Below, in pieces: positions 14,623 to 16,717 of a DNA stretch of 16,717 nt; position 1 is the first letter of the stretch; each line of letters starts with the position of its first letter. The notes under the pieces are model-generated. The model did no database searches. It was not told where the DNA came from and saw only the letters and a program-made list of their open reading frames with translations. The position numbers and the translations under genes were made by a program. Source of the DNA: CAZMNF01 sp964567595 (GTDB lineage: Bacteria > Bipolaricaulota > Bipolaricaulia > RBG-16-55-9); assembly GCA_964567595.1 (NCBI GenBank), contig CAZMNF010000041.1:1-16717 (forward strand), in the 5' to 3' direction.

Positions 14623-15006
14623 TCAATGGCGATAGCAGGCAGTGAGCTCACCCACGTCGCGGCTCAGCACGTCCTCGCGATGTTGCAAATCGGCTTCAGC
14701 ACCCGGTTGTTGCAGGAGCGATGCGCGGACCCACACCAGCGCGTCGCGCGCTTCCGCCGGTGCCTCCACTCCGGCCAGTCGGTAGTAACGCCAACGGCCG
14801 GCCTTCCGCTGTTGCACGAGCTCAGCGTCAACGAGCAGCTGCATGTGTTTAGACATGGTTGATGGGGCCAGTCCGATCACCTCGATCAAGTGACAGAGGC
14901 ATAGCTCGCCCGGTTCGAGCAGCCTGAGGGCACGCAACCGGCTCTCATCCGACAAAGCCTTCGCGACCTTGACCAATCGATCCATAATGATTTTCCACTT
15001 CGCCAA
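14623..15006 (-). CDS. arsR: ArsR-family arsenite-responsive repressor
   Basis: A winged-helix repressor of the ArsR/SmtB family; 127 residues from a TTG at 15006, or 120 from an ATG at 14985. ALSDESRLRALRLLEPGELCLCHL (17-40) includes the metalloid-binding ELCxC motif (Cys36, Cys38). APSTMSKHMQLLVDAELVQQ (47-66) is the recognition helix region, and RKAGRWRYYRLAG (67-79) is the wing. The third cysteine of the E. coli site (C-x-C-x-x-C) is isoleucine here; Cys124 near the C-terminus could substitute. The predicted transcript start (about 15007) touches the TTG, so either a leaderless TTG or the internal ATG with a weak GTGGA site is used; I cannot decide. A palindrome over the promoter and start suggests autoregulation. 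It leads the arsR-arsM operon. Confidence 0.92.
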   Translation of the reverse strand: MAKWKIIMDRLVKVAKALSDESRLRALRLLEPGELCLCHLIEVIGLAPSTMSKHMQLLVDAELVQQRKAGRWRYYRLAGVEAPAEARDALVWVRASLLQQPGAEADLQHREDVLSRDVGELTACYRH

Positions 15007-15017
15007 CTAACGAAGTG
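14996..15017 (-). promoter_or_regulatory. Palindromic operator of arsR-arsM
   Basis: A perfect 7-base inverted repeat, CACTTCG (14996-15002) and CGAAGTG (15011-15017), is separated by eight bases. It overlaps the -10 box and the predicted transcription start of arsR, the usual position for an ArsR dimer to block RNA polymerase. The site is seen directly; binding by this ArsR is inferred. Confidence 0.55.
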
Positions 15018-15042
15018 TAGTCAAGACATGGCCCTACGTCAA
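15014..15042 (-). promoter_or_regulatory. Promoter for arsR-arsM
   Basis: On the minus strand TTGACG (15042-15037, 5/6) and TACACT (15019-15014, 4/6) are separated by 17 bases. The predicted start is near 15007. Confidence 0.6.
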
Positions 15043-15428
15043 GTCAGCGGGTCGCGATGCGCAGTCGCAGGCCCAAGCCGCGCGCTACGCGTCAGTGAGC
15101 TCACGCAAGATGTGGCGAAACCGCCACTCGCCCCAGCGGTTCGCCATGCCGTTGGCACATCCCGCAATCACGTCCCCGCCACCGTGGGCAATTGCACCCC
15201 GTAGCCCAAGCCTTTCCCACGGAGGATGGCACCGATAGATGGCATCTCGGTCGTCGGCATCCTGTGGCAACGCTCCGCAATGGGCGGCCATGAACTGTCT
15301 GATGCAGCGCTCGGTCAACCGCCTGCCGGCTGGCCATCGTGACGTTATGGAAGCGCCCTGAATGGCCTTTGACGCGGAATCTGCAAAGGCATGAAGGGAC
15401 GTTGGACAACCCTCGACGGGCTGGCCCT

Positions 15429-15456
15429 TTGACATCTCGGTCATGTAAGTTACAAT
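15429..15456 (+). promoter_or_regulatory. Near-consensus sigma-70 promoter with no obvious gene
   Basis: TTGACA (15429-15434, 6/6) and TACAAT (15451-15456, 5/6) are 16 bases apart, the best promoter match in the window. The predicted start is near 15463. The first structure downstream is the inverted-repeat element at 15518-15657; the next convincing gene on this strand starts at 15946. It may drive a non-coding RNA or a long leader for the AIM24 gene. Confidence 0.5.
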
Positions 15457-15517
15457 AGACGAAGCGACCGACATTGACGCCTGCCCGAAGACACCGCTTC
15501 CTCTCACCACAATAATA

Positions 15518-15657
15518 TAAGCTGCCCGGCCCGCTGGCCGAAGCTGTGAGGGTTTTGCCCGAGGTTTCCAGAGAGCACTCTCCCCCTGCTCTTGCCTCCT
15601 TACCTCCGGGATTTTCCCCGACCAGCCTCAAGAAATCGCCAGCGGCCGGGCAGCTTA
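15518..15657. repeat. TA-flanked inverted-repeat element (MITE-like or structured RNA)
   Basis: A left arm of 19 bases (15520-15538, starting AGCTGCCCGG) is complementary to a right arm of 18 bases (15638-15655, ending CCGGGCAGCT) with a single unpaired C. Each arm is bordered outside by TA (15518-15519 and 15656-15657). Inside, further stems can form: GAGAGCA/TGCTCTT (15571-15577 with 15587-15593), GAGG/CCTC outside it (15561-15564 with 15595-15598), CGGG/CCCG (15607-15610 with 15617-15620), and TGAGG/CCTCA (15547-15551 with 15626-15630). Two readings fit: a non-autonomous transposon remnant with a TA target duplication, as in IS630/Tc1-mariner, or a branched non-coding RNA with a closing stem. 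No transposase is present nearby. I do not recognise a known RNA family. Confidence 0.5.
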
Positions 15658-15945
15658 CCCCACACGCCAACATATCTAGGCGTCGAAACGGCCCTCTGTC
15701 AAGGGTCGGTCGATTGACGCGACTCGCCGTTGGATACGTCATCCCCTGGCCAAGCATCGACAAGCATGCAGCGCTGAACCTTTACCGATCGCCGCGAACG
15801 AGGGTCAAGCGATGGCCGCGACGTGGGCGAAACTTGCGGACGTTGAGTCGCTCTACTTATGGAGTGGTCAATAACAGCATCCCCAAAGGATTGCCCCAGG
15901 ACGCCGCGTTTGCCAAACTCGAGCAGACTGAAGGAGGTACCCGCA

Positions 15946-16668
15946 ATGGCGATATCGACGGACGAGATCGATTATCGACTGTATGGCAACGACATGCAGC
16001 TCGTTGAAGTGACCTTGGACCCCGGCGAAGCGATTCAGGCCGAGAGCGGCACGATGATATACATGGATGAGGGCATCGAGATGGAGACCTCCACCGGCGG
16101 TGGGTTTGTCGAAGGGGTCAAGCGCATGGTCTCTGGCGAAAGCTTTTTCATCACGACCTTTTCAAATGCGGGATCCGTCGGAGGGCGCGTGGCGTTCGCA
16201 GCTCCCTATCCGGGCAAGATCGTGCCGATCAACCTTGGCCAGCATCAGGAGCAGTTCCTGTGTCAAAAGGACGCGTTTCTATGCGCCGCGCAGGGGACCG
16301 ACATCGAGGTTGAGTTCCAGAAGAAGATCGGCACCGGGCTGTTCGGTGGCGAGGGGTTTATCCTCCAGCGACTGGAGGGCGATGGCATGGCGTTTGTGCA
16401 TGCGGGCGGCACGGTGGTCGAACGCGAGCTCGGCCCCGATGAGACCTTACGCCTCGACACCGGTTGCCTTGTGGCCTTCCATCCGGCCATCGATTACGAC
16501 ATCCAGTACATCGGCGGGGTCAAGAACGCCCTGTTCGGCGGCGAAGGCCTCGTGTTGGCGACGCTGACCGGGCCGGGGCTCGTCTACCTACAGAGCATGC
16601 CCTTCTCGCGGCTTGTCGACCGCATTAGCAGTACCGTGGAGGTCGGCACGTCCCAAGGGGAGGATTAA
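15946..16668 (+). CDS. AIM24/TIGR00266-family protein
   Basis: A 240-residue soluble protein of the AIM24 (former DUF124) family, which forms a repeated beta-helix/cupin-like trimer; its bacterial function is unknown. Family hallmarks are LDPGEAIQAESGTMIYMDEG (24-43), a glycine-rich GGGFVEGVKRMVSGESFFITTF stretch (about 50-71), and paired GTGLFGGEGFILQRLEGDG and NALFGGEGLVLATLTGPG repeats in the second half. There is no signal peptide or membrane segment. The ATG at 15946 is fixed by a perfect AAGGAGGT (15931-15938) seven bases upstream, although the frame is open further back. The long region upstream has no clear promoter close to the gene, so it could be read from the promoter at 15429. 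The 49 bases after its stop show nothing recognisable. Confidence 0.92.
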   Translation: MAISTDEIDYRLYGNDMQLVEVTLDPGEAIQAESGTMIYMDEGIEMETSTGGGFVEGVKRMVSGESFFITTFSNAGSVGGRVAFAAPYPGKIVPINLGQHQEQFLCQKDAFLCAAQGTDIEVEFQKKIGTGLFGGEGFILQRLEGDGMAFVHAGGTVVERELGPDETLRLDTGCLVAFHPAIDYDIQYIGGVKNALFGGEGLVLATLTGPGLVYLQSMPFSRLVDRISSTVEVGTSQGED

Positions 16669-16717
16669 CGCTCGTCCATCGACACACGTTGTCCAAGGCG
16701 CGAAGGGGACTGACTAT

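Larger units (their letters stand above)
15043..15945. other. 0.9-kb region without a convincing protein gene
   Basis: Between the arsR promoter and the AIM24 start I see no ORF that resembles a known protein. From 15043 to 15428 I recognise nothing; an open minus-strand frame (15085-15510) has no identifiable motif. A near-consensus plus-strand promoter is at 15429-15456 and a TA-flanked inverted-repeat element at 15518-15657. From 15658 to 15930 only short hairpins are seen, for example ACGCC/GGCGT around 15664-15683, with no clear promoter or terminator. Codon-like base bias is weaker here than in the flanking genes. Confidence 0.55.

Noticed and set aside
15085..15510. Minus-strand ORF of 141 codons upstream of arsR
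   Set aside because: No motif I recognise and weak third-position GC bias, and a near-consensus plus-strand promoter lies inside it. It cannot be excluded as a small gene; conservation in relatives would decide.
15546..16007. Plus-strand ORF of 153 codons spanning the inverted repeat and the AIM24 start
   Set aside because: It crosses the right arm of the structured element and overlaps the AIM24 gene in another frame; its composition is arginine- and proline-rich without a domain.
1..16717. CRISPR array, toxin-antitoxin pair, complete insertion sequence or phage genes
   Set aside because: No regularly spaced repeats, transposase, integrase or paired toxin-antitoxin ORFs were seen on either strand.

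Overview
This is a GC-rich bacterial chromosomal window, dominated by housekeeping genes for translation and RNA metabolism, with one small arsenic-response operon. Nothing in it looks like a phage, plasmid, complete insertion sequence or CRISPR array. The gene set fits a Gram-positive-like or deep-branching, possibly thermophilic lineage such as Chloroflexota. It includes an archaeal-type fructose-1,6-bisphosphate aldolase/phosphatase, a MeaB GTPase, a COG3044-type ABC-class ATPase, a bacterial eRF1-like protein, and a CCA-encoding tRNA gene. The phylum is inferred and not proven by the sequence.

Layout. (1) 1-4319, minus strand: a leftward unit reads serS, a secreted CARDB/metalloprotease protein, a class-V aminotransferase, and then the first 22 codons of an FBP aldolase/phosphatase cut by the left edge. 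(2) 4477-5293, plus strand: rnpA overlaps a small DUF6941-like gene; this unit diverges from serS. (3) 5308-8825, plus strand: a clear promoter precedes greA, followed by lysS, a small membrane-anchored protein and meaB, all tightly packed. (4) 8922-10655, plus strand: an ABC-class ATPase whose 3' end overlaps the convergent thiI. (5) 10646-12151, minus strand: thiI with a rhodanese tail. (6) 12281-13586, plus strand: a bacterial release-factor-like (baeRF) protein and tRNA-Val(UAC). (7) 13667-15042, minus strand: arsR-arsM with a promoter and a palindromic operator. (8) 15043-15945: a 0.9-kb stretch without a convincing gene. It holds a near-consensus plus-strand promoter followed by a 140-bp element closed by a roughly 19-bp imperfect inverted repeat flanked by TA. 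(9) 15946-16668, plus strand: an AIM24/TIGR00266-family protein.

How the genes work together. Two tRNA charging enzymes (SerS, LysS), the RNase P protein, a transcript-cleavage factor (GreA), a tRNA thiolation enzyme (ThiI), a tRNA and a release-factor-like protein make this mainly a translation and RNA neighbourhood. Several promoters are close to the sigma-70 consensus. serS and thiI share an identical 11-mer around the -10 box. For rnpA, thiI and tRNA-Val, the -10 box is so close to the gene start that leaderless or near-leaderless transcripts are predicted. The best candidates for something undescribed are the TA-flanked structured element and its promoter (15429-15657), the baeRF protein with a GGNQ loop, and the secreted metalloprotease coupled to serS.
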